Part shown: positions 25,759-35,016 of the stretch, one piece after another
How positions within the stretch are numbered: the first letter of the stretch is position 1
How the letters are laid out: each line of letters starts with the position of its first letter
Assembly (NCBI GenBank): GCA_021808485.1
Contig: JAKBBN010000010.1
Span: forward strand, 1-55,235
Direction of reading: 5' to 3'
From: Planctomycetota bacterium
Lineage (GTDB): Bacteria > Planctomycetota > Phycisphaerae > WQYP01
Length of the DNA: 55,235 bases
Position numbers and translations under genes: made by a program
The notes under the pieces: model-generated
The model's input: the letters and a program-made list of their open reading frames with translations, nothing else
Database searches by the model: none
Told to the model about the DNA's origin: nothing

Positions 25759-26985
25759 ATGGCAGCCACTGATTTGGCGTATTACGGATTCCGCGTGGCA
25801 GCGCGCTGGGGTTTGGCTGCGGGATGCGCCATCATTCTATGTCTGGCCGAACTGCCGCGGCCGATACTGGCGCGTGCCGCCGCGCAAACCCGGCCGCAGG
25901 GGCCTCCGCCAGTGGTCTCCCACGTACTCCACCTTGCGGCGGAAAATCAGGGCAATTGTCTTGGATGCGCCGAAGTAGCGGGGAAAACGTTCGTCGTAAT
26001 CGGTTCCGCCTATGGTCTGACAGTTCTAGGTCTGCGTCCGCGTCATAATCCACTTTCGTGGAGGTCCGTATCATCAGACGGGCATTTTTGGATTTCGCTG
26101 CCGGATTTGGATGCGGTAAATTGCATAGCAATAAATCCGCTTAAGGGCCGAGTTGTCTTCGGAACAATAGGGGGGGCGGTAGAAATGTGTCAACTATCAC
26201 CGCTGCGGAAGTTGTGGAGCCGCCAGATATTCTCCCATGACGGACCAGTGACAGGCCTGTGCGTGCTGGATGGGGGCGCGAAAATCGGTGTGGCCGGATA
26301 TTCCGGAATGAAGGGCATTTTGGGCCTTTCCCCTGCACAGGCAAAGAAATACTTGATAAAGGGTGCGATTGTAATTTTAGACGCGAAAACAGGCGCGGTG
26401 GTCAGACGAATCGGTGCATCATCCCTCCCCTACCTTTCGCTTTGCGCTGTTGGGCGGTCCGAAGTGGTCACATCAATCGACCCTAAGCCCGGAGTGTCAC
26501 ACTACAGCAATCGGGTGCACTTTGAACTCTGGAACTGGCGAACCGGCACGTGCCGCCGCCGCATGGTCAACATGGCGGGAAAGCTGCCCGCCTGGCGAGC
26601 CGTAGCACTTCCGGGTAAGCGCCTTGCGGCCGTCTGCGGCTATAGGAGTTTGGTCGTGCGGTCCCTGTCGCCTGGGGCGAAGGCCCTGCACGTCCGTACG
26701 ACGGGCAACTGGCAGAACACTTTAGCGGTTTCACCGAACGGTCGGCTGATCGCAACGCCGATGTCCGGTGGCGGCGCGCAGCTATGGGATGCCAAGACGC
26801 TTCATCTTGTCGCCACGCTTGGCAATGTCGGTCGGGTGAATCAGAGCACCCTGGCGGGCATCGTGACGGAAATCGCCTTTACGCCGCACGGCCGATACGT
26901 GCTCACGCTTCAAATTAACCGGGCGAAGGTGGAAGCATGGCGCGTGCCGCGAAATGCGATGAAGGACGCTGCACCAATGAAATAG
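25759..26985 (+). CDS. Exported WD40-like beta-propeller protein
   Basis: A 408-residue protein. The N-terminus has a positively charged start and a hydrophobic helix (WGLAAGCAIILCLAEL, about residues 15-30), a signal peptide or anchor. The rest is built of repeated beta motifs ending in W-D/E-like strands: VEMCQLSPLRKLWSRQ, VHFELWNWRTG, AQLWDAKTLHLVATL and VEAWRVPR. This suggests a six- or seven-bladed propeller of the WD40/quinoprotein-like type. No enzyme motif is seen, so a binding or scaffold role outside the cytoplasm is inferred. The ATG at 25759 starts at the signal; the frame is open back to 25684. Confidence 0.65.
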   Translation: MAATDLAYYGFRVAARWGLAAGCAIILCLAELPRPILARAAAQTRPQGPPPVVSHVLHLAAENQGNCLGCAEVAGKTFVVIGSAYGLTVLGLRPRHNPLSWRSVSSDGHFWISLPDLDAVNCIAINPLKGRVVFGTIGGAVEMCQLSPLRKLWSRQIFSHDGPVTGLCVLDGGAKIGVAGYSGMKGILGLSPAQAKKYLIKGAIVILDAKTGAVVRRIGASSLPYLSLCAVGRSEVVTSIDPKPGVSHYSNRVHFELWNWRTGTCRRRMVNMAGKLPAWRAVALPGKRLAAVCGYRSLVVRSLSPGAKALHVRTTGNWQNTLAVSPNGRLIATPMSGGGAQLWDAKTLHLVATLGNVGRVNQSTLAGIVTEIAFTPHGRYVLTLQINRAKVEAWRVPRNAMKDAAPMK

Positions 26986-27059
26986 CCCTAAACTCGGGAT
27001 CCCTGCCATGAGCCAGGCCTAGCCGGATTTTTACAAATCGGGATAGGGTACGGTTTGCG

Positions 27060-27475
27060 GTGAGCCGGCTTTGCCCCGTGCGAGTGGAGCCGGAGTTTGT
27101 ACGGATCGTTCCGGCTTGGGGATTAACGATCGGTGTTGCCGGAGCCTTTTTGGCGATTATTGCCCCCGGTATTTTCTCATTTGGCAATCCTGTGTTTCCG
27201 GGGGGATTGGCGGCTGCGTCGGTGCCGCCATTAGCGGCGCGGTCACGCTCGTCCTTATGGCACGGCACATAATGGGCTCAACCGCTTTAAAATGTGCAGT
27301 CCGATTACGCAGGCCCGTTCGTATGCAGCTCACCGCCGCTGGTGTCGCGATCCTCGGCCGCTCCGTCGCGGGTGCGGCGATCGGAGCTGGTAAAGCGGGC
27401 TCCTTTGGGTGCGGCGGGCCAGGGGCATCCGTCCCGCGCCGGCCGTTGGATTCGCATCGCCATCAAAAGCCATAA
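27060..27475 (+). pseudogene. Frameshifted small membrane protein
   Basis: A GTG-initiated frame (27060) gives AWGLTIGVAGAFLAIIAPGI followed by FSFGNPVF, a clear membrane helix. After a run of six G at 27200-27205, another frame takes over with SGGIGGCVGAAISGAVTLVL followed by MARHIMG, a second helix, and stays open to 27475. Reading across the G run with a one-base change would give one two-helix protein. The C-terminal part beyond about 27320 is less protein-like. This could be a natural frameshift, a sequencing error in the homopolymer, or chance. No family was recognised. Confidence 0.3.
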
Positions 27476-27822
27476 TAATTGTCACCGGCAGGCATCAAGG
27501 CGATCGGCAGCCGCGCCGTTGTGCGGCACATCGCGGGGCAGACCGCGAACAGGCGGCACGAGAAGCCGGAATGTCGGCGCGCGAGAAAAACACCGGCGGG
27601 ATCCGGAAAGAAACTGGCCCAACGCCGAGCCAAGCTCACCCATTTTTTCAACCGTCATGAGAACATCCTTGTTCCGTGACAGCGCTACCGGCCCAGTCCC
27701 GTAAAATCCTGGGCGGAAAATACGATGCAGAAGTAATAGGACAGCCTTCTGGCGCCTTCCAAGCAACCTTTCCGTCTCATGGGTTCCGGAATTCATGAAC
27801 CCGGCCACAGCGGAGAATCGCG
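27476..27822. other. Intergenic region with no supported gene
   Basis: About 350 bp before the convergent PEP-CTERM gene. Several short basic open frames (Arg/Lys-rich) exist on both strands but lack ribosome sites and recognisable motifs. Confidence 0.35.
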
Positions 27823-29247
27823 TCACATATCCCGCGTGCAATCGCCTGCGCGACTACGGCCTCTTTGCCGAAAAACCAGCATGAGCGATGCGGCACCTGC
27901 CGCCAGAATGGGGAAGGAACCAGGCTCCGGCGTCGGCTGGCCATAGCCTACGAGCTGAATGCTGCCATCTCCAAGCATGGAGGTATAGTTCAGATAGGCC
28001 GTGGCTAACCCGGAAACTGTGGGGGAAAATTGAACTTCAAAAGCCGCCGGACCGGCGCCGCTGGGCAGGTCAAAATATCCTGTACTTGAAATGCCACTGG
28101 TCCCCGGTTGATATGGCGCCGGTAAAATCTTGAACTCGCCGGCCTGCGGGCCGGTCAGGCCGGTGATAAATCCCGCGTCGATGGGAAGGACAGCGTTTGA
28201 CACAACGAAGGGCTCCACGGCCGTATTGCCTGTAAGCGTTACCTCGTTGAGAGACTGTTGGCCGAGATTAACCCTGCCGAATTCGAATAAATAAGCGTTT
28301 GGCTGCGTTTGTCCGTAAGCAAACATGTCGGACGAGGCATTAACGGGGACCGGGTTGGATGTCGGTGTGAAATTGGTGCTTTCAATATACGCCGTGCCAT
28401 TGGTCCCGTGTGCTATCTGTCCGGATTGACCGCCCGACACTCGAATTACCCCGGCGGTGCCGAAAGTGATGACCCTGGCGGCCAGCCAAACGGTGCCCCC
28501 TGCACCGCCGCCTCCGCCGCCGCCGTTTAACAACATACTTCCGTTACCGCCGTTGGCCGTAATTGCAGCGTTGATATTTAAGTTATTATACGCTTCAATC
28601 TGGATGGCGCCGCCTCCTCCGCCGCCGCCATAAGTTCCGCCCCGATTGAGGGGTAATCCCGCCCCTCCGCCGCTGCCTCCGATAAAACCGAATCCCAAGG
28701 CGTTCGTGTCTGCAGACGTGGCGCTGTAGCCTGCTGCGCCGCCGTAATGCCCTTGTCCGTGGGGCAATGTCGGCGTACCGCCGCTATAACCGCCTGGCGC
28801 ACCAGCCCCCGCGACGTTGTACCCGCCATTGCCTCCGTTAAGGGAAATGCGTGAATCGATTGTGGCGCTCGCCTGACTCTGTAAAACCAAGCCGTAGGCG
28901 CCGGTTGCGTTGACCGTTACACCGGGGCCGATATCAATGGAGTTAAAATTAAATACCGAGGCAAAACTAAGTTCACCGGGAATGCGCTGCACGTTACCCT
29001 GAAACGTTTGTCCGTTAAAACTGATCGTCGGGCCACGCTGGGGCGTAGACCCGGCCGGGGAGCCCGTAAAGATATTCACCACCCCGCTTGATACGTCAAG
29101 AGATCCGATTGGAGATGGAGTATTGCTCAGCGGCACCGGGCCGGCAAAGATGCAATTTCCAGCGGTGAAGGCCGCAGCGTTGCAGCAAGCTGCGGCCAGC
29201 CAGGCAATATGCGTAAAGTTTGGACGAGAATTTAATTTGCGTGACAT
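27823..29247 (-). CDS. PEP-CTERM surface protein, glycine-rich (paralogue 2)
   Basis: A 474-residue exported protein. The signal peptide covers about residues 1-35 (HIAWLAAACCNAAAFTAGNC). A beta-rich N-terminal domain (SLDVSSGVVNIFTGSPAG, PTISFNGQTFQGNV) is followed by a long Gly-rich part (GGNGGYNVAG, GGGGGGGAIQIEAY) and another beta domain. The C-terminus has the sorting signal PTPEPGSFPILAAG, a hydrophobic helix and an RQRGRSR tail, so it is a substrate for an exosortase that cleaves at the PEP motif. It has the same architecture as the gene just upstream (29308-30867), 60 bp away: a tandem duplication. GAGGG lies before the ATG at 29247. No exosortase gene is in the window. Confidence 0.85.
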   Translation of the reverse strand: MSRKLNSRPNFTHIAWLAAACCNAAAFTAGNCIFAGPVPLSNTPSPIGSLDVSSGVVNIFTGSPAGSTPQRGPTISFNGQTFQGNVQRIPGELSFASVFNFNSIDIGPGVTVNATGAYGLVLQSQASATIDSRISLNGGNGGYNVAGAGAPGGYSGGTPTLPHGQGHYGGAAGYSATSADTNALGFGFIGGSGGGAGLPLNRGGTYGGGGGGGAIQIEAYNNLNINAAITANGGNGSMLLNGGGGGGGAGGTVWLAARVITFGTAGVIRVSGGQSGQIAHGTNGTAYIESTNFTPTSNPVPVNASSDMFAYGQTQPNAYLFEFGRVNLGQQSLNEVTLTGNTAVEPFVVSNAVLPIDAGFITGLTGPQAGEFKILPAPYQPGTSGISSTGYFDLPSGAGPAAFEVQFSPTVSGLATAYLNYTSMLGDGSIQLVGYGQPTPEPGSFPILAAGAASLMLVFRQRGRSRAGDCTRDM

Positions 29248-29307
29248 TTTTAGTTCCCTCATATTGGAAATATAACAGCTTACATGAACCGAATTGGTAT
29301 CCGGCTC

Positions 29308-30867
29308 TCACATCCGAACACCTATCTTCCGATTCTTTTTCTTAATGGCGATCGCTGCGACAGCCCCCCATCCCAGCAGTAGCAGCGAACCGGGTTCGGG
29401 GACCGCCGCGCCGTATCCAACAAGGGAAACAGAGCCGCTGCCGGCATCCGAAACATAATTTAAAGTCGCCTGGGCTTCTCCAACCGTGTTGGGATCAAAT
29501 CGAACGAATACGTAATACGGTTGGGTGCCGGTAAATGCGAACGGCAGCGCGTTCACCGCGCCGGATGTCGATGGATCAATCAGTTGAAATTCGGACGCAT
29601 TTGGTCCGGTGATACCGGTCACTTCTCCATTGAGCGTTCCAAGTTCATTGGATTGCGCCTGCGGGACCATGCCAACGGCCAAGGTCTTGTATGTCAGCGG
29701 AGCGATGGTGTTGAATGCAAGCGAATTTGTTGAGCTGGCAATTGCCACCGGCACCGCGGCAAGAATGCCGTTGCGGCCGTAACCACCCGGGCCCGGACCG
29801 GTCCCGCCCGCCACCGTCATCGGCTGGGTTGGTGATTGACCATACCCTGCAAAGTCCGAGGCGTTGGTCGATTGCAGTAATACCTGGCCGCCTCCGCCGC
29901 CCCCCGCTTCCTGACTGTTGCCTCCGTTGGCCGTGACCGATCCGCCGGTCCCCAAGACTATTTGTGCCGCACTGATGCGAATCCCTCCACCGCTGCCGCC
30001 TCCGCCGCCGCCGTTGACGTCAATGCTTCCATTGCCGCCGTCGGCGGTTATGGGCGCGTCAATGGATAGCCGTGAAATTGCGTCGATTTCCAGCGCGCCG
30101 CCGCCTGCACCGCCGCCGCCAACTCCGGAGGTTGAGGTCTGCAGGCCGGCTCCTCCGCCGCTGCCGGCATAAAGAGCTTTACTGGTATAGAGCCCGGCAG
30201 CATCATTGGCGTACATTCCGCCGTAGGTCGTGCTGGTTTCCGGGGTGGTGCCGACTGTATACGAGAACGCTCCAGAGCCTCCGAATCCGCCGCCTCCGCC
30301 CTGCGCGCCGCCTGCACCCGGGCCTTCTCCCACGGGCGAGGACGGTGAGCCGCCGTTGAAGCCGCCCGCGACGCCAAGTCCGGGGGTTTGATAGGAACCA
30401 TGGCCGCCATTGACGGATATTGCCGAGTCGATGGTCGCGGAGCCACGGCTCAACAACGCCAAGCCATTAAACCCCGTCACGTTTACAGAAACGCCGGCGC
30501 CGATGGAAATCCGGCTGAAATCAAACTTCGCGATTTGCGGGGCGCCCGTGGAAATCGGGCCTGTATATGAACTGATCGAATCCTGATATGTGCCGTTGTC
30601 AACAAAACCCTGATTCAGAACGATGCCGGCAAAGGTCTGGCCGTTGAAAGTGATCGTCGGCGCCAAATAGGAACTGTCGCCGTACGCACTGCCGGTGAAA
30701 ATGTCCACGGTTCCCGAGGTGACCACGAGACCTGCGGTTGGGCCGATTTCCGCGGTTGAAAAAGGATTGAGCAGCGGGCTTGCAATCGCCTGCGGAAGGT
30801 TAGCGGCGGCACCTATCAAAATCGCTTCAGCGGCAATCAACAGTCTGACAATACTTGCTCGTCGCAT
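29308..30867 (-). CDS. PEP-CTERM surface protein, glycine-rich (paralogue 1)
   Basis: A 519-residue exported protein with a signal peptide (VRLLIAAEAILIGAAANLPQ then AIAS). The N-terminal beta domain has VVTSGTVDIFTGSAYGDSS and PTITFNGQTFAGIVL, which align with SSGVVNIFTGS and PTISFNGQTFQG of the downstream neighbour. A central Gly-rich segment (GGGGGFGGSG, GGGGAGGGALEIDAI, GGGGGSGGGIRI) resembles parallel beta-roll sequences. The C-terminal part is Ig-like and ends VPEPGSLLLLGWG, a helix, then a basic KKKNRK tail: the PEP-CTERM sorting signal. It is probably co-transcribed with paralogue 2. An exopolysaccharide or biofilm-matrix association is typical of the class (inference). Confidence 0.87.
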   Translation of the reverse strand: MRRASIVRLLIAAEAILIGAAANLPQAIASPLLNPFSTAEIGPTAGLVVTSGTVDIFTGSAYGDSSYLAPTITFNGQTFAGIVLNQGFVDNGTYQDSISSYTGPISTGAPQIAKFDFSRISIGAGVSVNVTGFNGLALLSRGSATIDSAISVNGGHGSYQTPGLGVAGGFNGGSPSSPVGEGPGAGGAQGGGGGFGGSGAFSYTVGTTPETSTTYGGMYANDAAGLYTSKALYAGSGGGAGLQTSTSGVGGGGAGGGALEIDAISRLSIDAPITADGGNGSIDVNGGGGGGSGGGIRISAAQIVLGTGGSVTANGGNSQEAGGGGGGQVLLQSTNASDFAGYGQSPTQPMTVAGGTGPGPGGYGRNGILAAVPVAIASSTNSLAFNTIAPLTYKTLAVGMVPQAQSNELGTLNGEVTGITGPNASEFQLIDPSTSGAVNALPFAFTGTQPYYVFVRFDPNTVGEAQATLNYVSDAGSGSVSLVGYGAAVPEPGSLLLLGWGAVAAIAIKKKNRKIGVRM

Positions 30868-30959
30868 ATAAAGCCTTTCGCACCCTCGTTGCGTGCCTTC
30901 GATTCAAACACCGCTGAGTTGAAAATTATGTCAACTGTCGCTATTTCTCCGTGTGCAAG

Positions 30960-30986
30960 CTTATATCGGACTGTGCGTCTTGTCAA
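30960..30986 (-). promoter_or_regulatory. Candidate promoter of the tandem PEP-CTERM genes
   Basis: On the minus strand TTGACA (30986-30981) is followed by TATAAG (30965-30960) with a 15-bp spacer, shorter than ideal. It lies about 95 bp before the start of paralogue 1. A second TTGACA at 30934-30929 lacks a good -10. Confidence 0.35.
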
Positions 30987-31025
30987 GCACCAGACCTAGA
31001 AAAAAGGTCTTTCCACAAAATAACC

Positions 31026-31054
31026 TTGCAATTTATAAGTCCTCTTATTAGGAT
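31026..31054 (+). promoter_or_regulatory. Candidate promoter of the repetitive PEP-CTERM gene
   Basis: TTGCAA (31026-31031), a 17-bp spacer and TAGGAT (31049-31054) lie about 105 bp before the ATG at 31160. A stem AGACCT/AGGTCT lies just upstream near 30995. Moderate match only. Confidence 0.4.
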
Positions 31055-31159
31055 TAACACCTATCGGGTATTGTAGTGGTTATTTTGCTCGTCCGCGTTG
31101 TCGCGGGGGAGAAACACAATTTCCTTGATTTAAGCTCGCATACAGGGAGGAGCAGCATC

Positions 31160-34100
31160 ATGAAAAAGCCGCACGGCACCAACGGATACCAAACGCAATC
31201 GACGCGCTTTCCGGCTCGGAAACGATTTTTTGCCCGGGTCGGCGCGGCGGCAATCGCCATTCCCATTACCGTCGGCTTGGCGAGCGTTTCGGCGACCACA
31301 ACACCAATTACTTCCGAGGCAACCTGGCTGGGCACGCAAACCGGTGCCAACTGGAGCAACCCGGCCAATTGGTCCTACAGCGTTTCGCCAACCGGACAGG
31401 TCTACCCGAACAACGGAAGCGGTGGCATCAGTTACTTCGACGTGTCGATTAATCCACCAGTTGCCGCCAATCTGGACGTCAATGCCGGCATCGCCGATCT
31501 CTCCGTGGCTTCCGACGCCTTGCTGAATGTCAACAGCGGAGAAAGCTTGGCAATGACCGGCGCGAACCTTGCCAACGACGGAACGATCGTCATAAATTCG
31601 TCCGGATCTGCGAATGTCTCTTCGCTGGTCTTGGATAATTCCGTATCGCTGGCGGGAACGGGAACCTTGCGGCTTAATGGCATGGCCCCCGCAGATGCTC
31701 AGATACTTGGCGGGACCGGGGGTTATTTAACCGTCGGCTCCGGTTCCTCGATTACGGGTAGTGGACAAAGCTCGGTGGGGATTCTGAATAACGGAACCAT
31801 CGACGCGAACGTCGCCGCTCAACGGCTCTTTCTGACCGCGTCGGACGTCACCAACAACAATCTGATCGAGGCCGCCGGTGGCGGGATACTGACCGTTCAG
31901 GGGATCGCCGTTACGCAGGGCGCATCCTCGGCGACTATCCTTGCCGCAGGGGCTTCCAGCACTGGCGCAGCAAGCACAGTGGTGCTGCGGTCTGCAACAA
32001 TTGACGGCGGTGAGCTGAATTCATCAGGTCCCGGTCAGATATCCATTTACGGAAGCAGCACGTTGCAGGGCGTTACCAATAACGCGGCTATTAATATACT
32101 TGACGGTCAGACGTTAAACGTCGCTGGAAATTTGACGAACAATGGCACGATCAATGTCAACCAGGCCTCGACGGCTTCGTCGACCAGCAATTTGACTTTT
32201 TCGGGCGGAACGATCAGCGGTACCGGCTTTATCAACTTAAGTGCCGCCGGCACCGGCGCAGAGCTTAACTCCGCACAAAGCATGACGTTTGGCTCCGGCC
32301 AAACCGTTGACGGCCAGGGTACGATTACCTCAAATTTTACTAACGACGGAACAATTAATGCCAATGTGTCGGGACAATCGCTTATTTTAGGCCCAACCAA
32401 CGTATCCTTGGCCTCGCCTCTGGTGAATAACAACCTCATTGAAGCGACCAACGGGGGATTGCTTCAACTTCCGGCCTATACCGGACTCCTGCAGGGGCCT
32501 TTCGGTATTATCTCCGCCAACGGCGGCAATGTTTTATTTGGCGGCAATGGCGGCGTGGTTCAAGGAATCTTACAAAGCGCAAATGGCGGAGAGTTCATTG
32601 CGACGGCAGCGGGATCCTATGTGACCAATGTAACGTCCAACGCGGTGATACTTGTTCCCGGTGGGAGCCGCCTGTCGCTTGACGGTAGCTTCGTTGATAA
32701 TGCCCGCATCCAAGTTGGTTCGGGGTCATCGTCGGCATATGGCATCCTTGACGTCAGTAACATTTCCGGACCCGGCACGATTACCTTGGTAAATGGGCAG
32801 GTCAGCGGCGCGGGCACCACGATGGGAGTCCAGGCAGCCGGACACACGATAGATGGAGTCGGAGTTGTCAGCGGCCTCAATAACCATGGGCTTATCAATG
32901 CGAATGTTGCCGGAGGGACGCTCGTGATCGGGCCGTTCAACGCTTCAAATTCCGGGACGATTGAGGCTACCAACGGCTCGTTAATAATTGAAAACGCATC
33001 CACTACGATTAGTAACGACGGAACGATTTTGGCCGATGGCGGCTATGTTGGTTTTGCACCCCAGTCAGGCACGTCCGTCGGAACTTACGGCTACGTGGAC
33101 GGCGGGACGTTGAAAACCGTCAATGGCGGCACGATGACGATCTCCGATGAATTCCTTTCGAATGTCACTATCCCGGTGAATACTACGGTTAGCTGGAAGA
33201 ATGTCGGAATTTATCAGGCGGAGGTTGATGGGCATGTACTCGCCAGTGGGTCAACAGGAATATTTGGCATTTCTGGCGTGCCAATTCCGCTGGACCAGAA
33301 TTCCGAATTAACGGGAACGGGTACGATTACCTTTTCTTCGACTGCACCGACAGCCTCCCTGGCCGACAAGTCAGCCGGTGGATACCTGACTATTGGTTCC
33401 GGGCTTTTGATTAATGGTTCGGTGGAAATTGGCCCCAACGTGATAAATAACGGTGAGATTGAAGCTCAAGGTGCGGGGCAATATATCAGTTTAGCGCTCT
33501 TCGGTGGATCGGTTACGAACAACAATCTGATTTCCGCAGGTGCCGGTGGTGTCGTCGTTGCTGACGGCAACGTGGTTCAGGGCTCAAATGGCAAATTGCA
33601 GGCGACGGCCGGCGGATTGGTAGTTCTGGGCAATTCTCCTGGTGACAATCCCTTCACGCTTACTGGAGGATATTTGGACAACTCCGGCGACGGCCATATT
33701 AACGTCGGTCAACTTGATTTAGCCGGCGTTATAAATCTAGCCGCACTTTCAGTGGAACCGGGGGCAACGCTGGAGGTTTCCGGCAATTTCGAGAATAACG
33801 GCGTTATTTCCTTCCAGAACGCGCCGGTCCCAACCGGTTCGCCTGCGACTCCTGCGGTCGATCAACTGCTGTTTTCCACCGGCACGCTTTCCGGTACGGG
33901 GGCCATAGAGCTGGGGGCAACAAATGCGGGCGTCACGCTCGGCACCGTTGCCGGCGCTACGCTTACCCAGGCAAGCCAGCACACTGTCTCCGGGTACGGC
34001 ACTATCAGCGCAACGATGCTCAATGACGGCACAATTAATGCGAATTCGCCAAATCAAACAATCTTGGTGAACGGTCTTCTCACAAACAACGGCTTGGCCG

Positions 34101-34789
34101 AGGCCAGCAACGGAGGAACCCTGGAAATCAATGCCAATTCCTTGACAAATTATTCCTCCGTCGCGTTTCTCGGCAACTCACTGACAGGCGGTGTGTACGA
34201 ATCCGCGTCGGGCGGCAACCTGAATTTGGTTGGCGGAACAGTTCAGACCAATGCCGCGTATATTATTCTTGATGGACCAACCGCCGCTTTCGCGGCGGTA
34301 AACGCGCTGACCGCAAATACCGGAACGCTGGAACTTCTGCATGGCGCGACCTTGTCGCTCGCCGGCGGCCTTTCGAACAGTGGAACGATTGTCCTTGATC
34401 CCAGCACGCTTAACGTCGCCGGGAACTACCTGCAATCCTCGACGGGACTGCTAAACCTAACACTTGATGCAACTACCACGTCGCCATTATTGCAAGTCGC
34501 GGGAACCGCCTCGTTGAACGGCAGCATTCAATTGTCATTGGCGGCGGGATTCACGCCGGCCCCGGGGACCGATTTTACTCTTATTTCGGCAGGGCAGGGA
34601 ATTCAGGGGACTTTTCTCAATGCGCCGGACAACTCACTTGTCGACGGTCTATTTCGAATTGATTATCTGACTAATTCCGTGGAGGTTCAGGCAACGCCCG
34701 AACCTTCCTCGGTTCTCCTGACAATTTTTGGGGCATTTCCGATTTTGCTGTTATCGCGCAGATTTCGGGGAAAATTTGCCGCGATCTAG
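31160..34789 (+). CDS. Large repetitive PEP-CTERM surface protein
   Basis: A 1209-residue exported protein. The signal peptide (RVGAAAIAIPITVGLASVSA, about residues 27-46) is followed by an early segment TWLGTQTGANWSNPANWSYS, typical of autotransporter-like beta-helix proteins. The passenger consists of N-x-G-T-I repeats. A longer unit recurs with NNGTIDAN/NDGTINAN/NHGLINAN/NNGEIEAQ/NDGTINAN near residues 210, 395, 574, 763 and 955 (about 180-192 residues apart), each followed by NNNLIEA- or NNGLAEA-type text. The end has ATPEPSSVLL, a hydrophobic helix and SRRFRGK, a PEP-CTERM signal. GGGAGG lies 9 bases before the ATG at 31160, which I prefer over the open frame upstream. Confidence 0.9.
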   Translation: MKKPHGTNGYQTQSTRFPARKRFFARVGAAAIAIPITVGLASVSATTTPITSEATWLGTQTGANWSNPANWSYSVSPTGQVYPNNGSGGISYFDVSINPPVAANLDVNAGIADLSVASDALLNVNSGESLAMTGANLANDGTIVINSSGSANVSSLVLDNSVSLAGTGTLRLNGMAPADAQILGGTGGYLTVGSGSSITGSGQSSVGILNNGTIDANVAAQRLFLTASDVTNNNLIEAAGGGILTVQGIAVTQGASSATILAAGASSTGAASTVVLRSATIDGGELNSSGPGQISIYGSSTLQGVTNNAAINILDGQTLNVAGNLTNNGTINVNQASTASSTSNLTFSGGTISGTGFINLSAAGTGAELNSAQSMTFGSGQTVDGQGTITSNFTNDGTINANVSGQSLILGPTNVSLASPLVNNNLIEATNGGLLQLPAYTGLLQGPFGIISANGGNVLFGGNGGVVQGILQSANGGEFIATAAGSYVTNVTSNAVILVPGGSRLSLDGSFVDNARIQVGSGSSSAYGILDVSNISGPGTITLVNGQVSGAGTTMGVQAAGHTIDGVGVVSGLNNHGLINANVAGGTLVIGPFNASNSGTIEATNGSLIIENASTTISNDGTILADGGYVGFAPQSGTSVGTYGYVDGGTLKTVNGGTMTISDEFLSNVTIPVNTTVSWKNVGIYQAEVDGHVLASGSTGIFGISGVPIPLDQNSELTGTGTITFSSTAPTASLADKSAGGYLTIGSGLLINGSVEIGPNVINNGEIEAQGAGQYISLALFGGSVTNNNLISAGAGGVVVADGNVVQGSNGKLQATAGGLVVLGNSPGDNPFTLTGGYLDNSGDGHINVGQLDLAGVINLAALSVEPGATLEVSGNFENNGVISFQNAPVPTGSPATPAVDQLLFSTGTLSGTGAIELGATNAGVTLGTVAGATLTQASQHTVSGYGTISATMLNDGTINANSPNQTILVNGLLTNNGLAEASNGGTLEINANSLTNYSSVAFLGNSLTGGVYESASGGNLNLVGGTVQTNAAYIILDGPTAAFAAVNALTANTGTLELLHGATLSLAGGLSNSGTIVLDPSTLNVAGNYLQSSTGLLNLTLDATTTSPLLQVAGTASLNGSIQLSLAAGFTPAPGTDFTLISAGQGIQGTFLNAPDNSLVDGLFRIDYLTNSVEVQATPEPSSVLLTIFGAFPILLLSRRFRGKFAAI

Positions 34790-35016
34790 AAGCCCAAAGG
34801 CTGCCGGTGGTGAGCGCCCAGAGAGGCTTTCAGAGACTCAACGGCTCGGAACTGATCGCCGAGGTATTGGCGGGAATCCAATTCGAAAATGGAGTTAAAA
34901 AACAGGCCGCCTGATTTGCTTCCGTCCACAACTTTTGATAGTATCTCTTCGGTAAATAACATAATGCCCGATACGTACATTGTGAGCGTGGGAACGGCCG
35001 AAAGGGTGGTTACCAT
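34786..35016 (-). CDS. Possible 76-residue protein or gene fragment
   Basis: The minus-strand frame encodes a mildly hydrophobic start (TTLSAVPTLTMYVSGIMLFT) and a balanced, protein-like remainder (EEILSKVVDGSKSGGLFFNS, FELDSRQYLGDQFRAVESL). Composition is more natural than most chance frames here, but there is no ribosome site and no motif I recognise. It overlaps the stop of the large PEP-CTERM gene. It may be the tail of a lost gene. Confidence 0.2.
   Translation of the reverse strand: MVTTLSAVPTLTMYVSGIMLFTEEILSKVVDGSKSGGLFFNSIFELDSRQYLGDQFRAVESLKASLGAHHRQPLGF

Noticed and set aside
28500-28700. CCGCCGCCGCC-type runs in the PEP-CTERM genes as simple-sequence repeats
   Set aside because: They are fully explained by glycine codons in the Gly-rich domains on the minus strand and keep frame.
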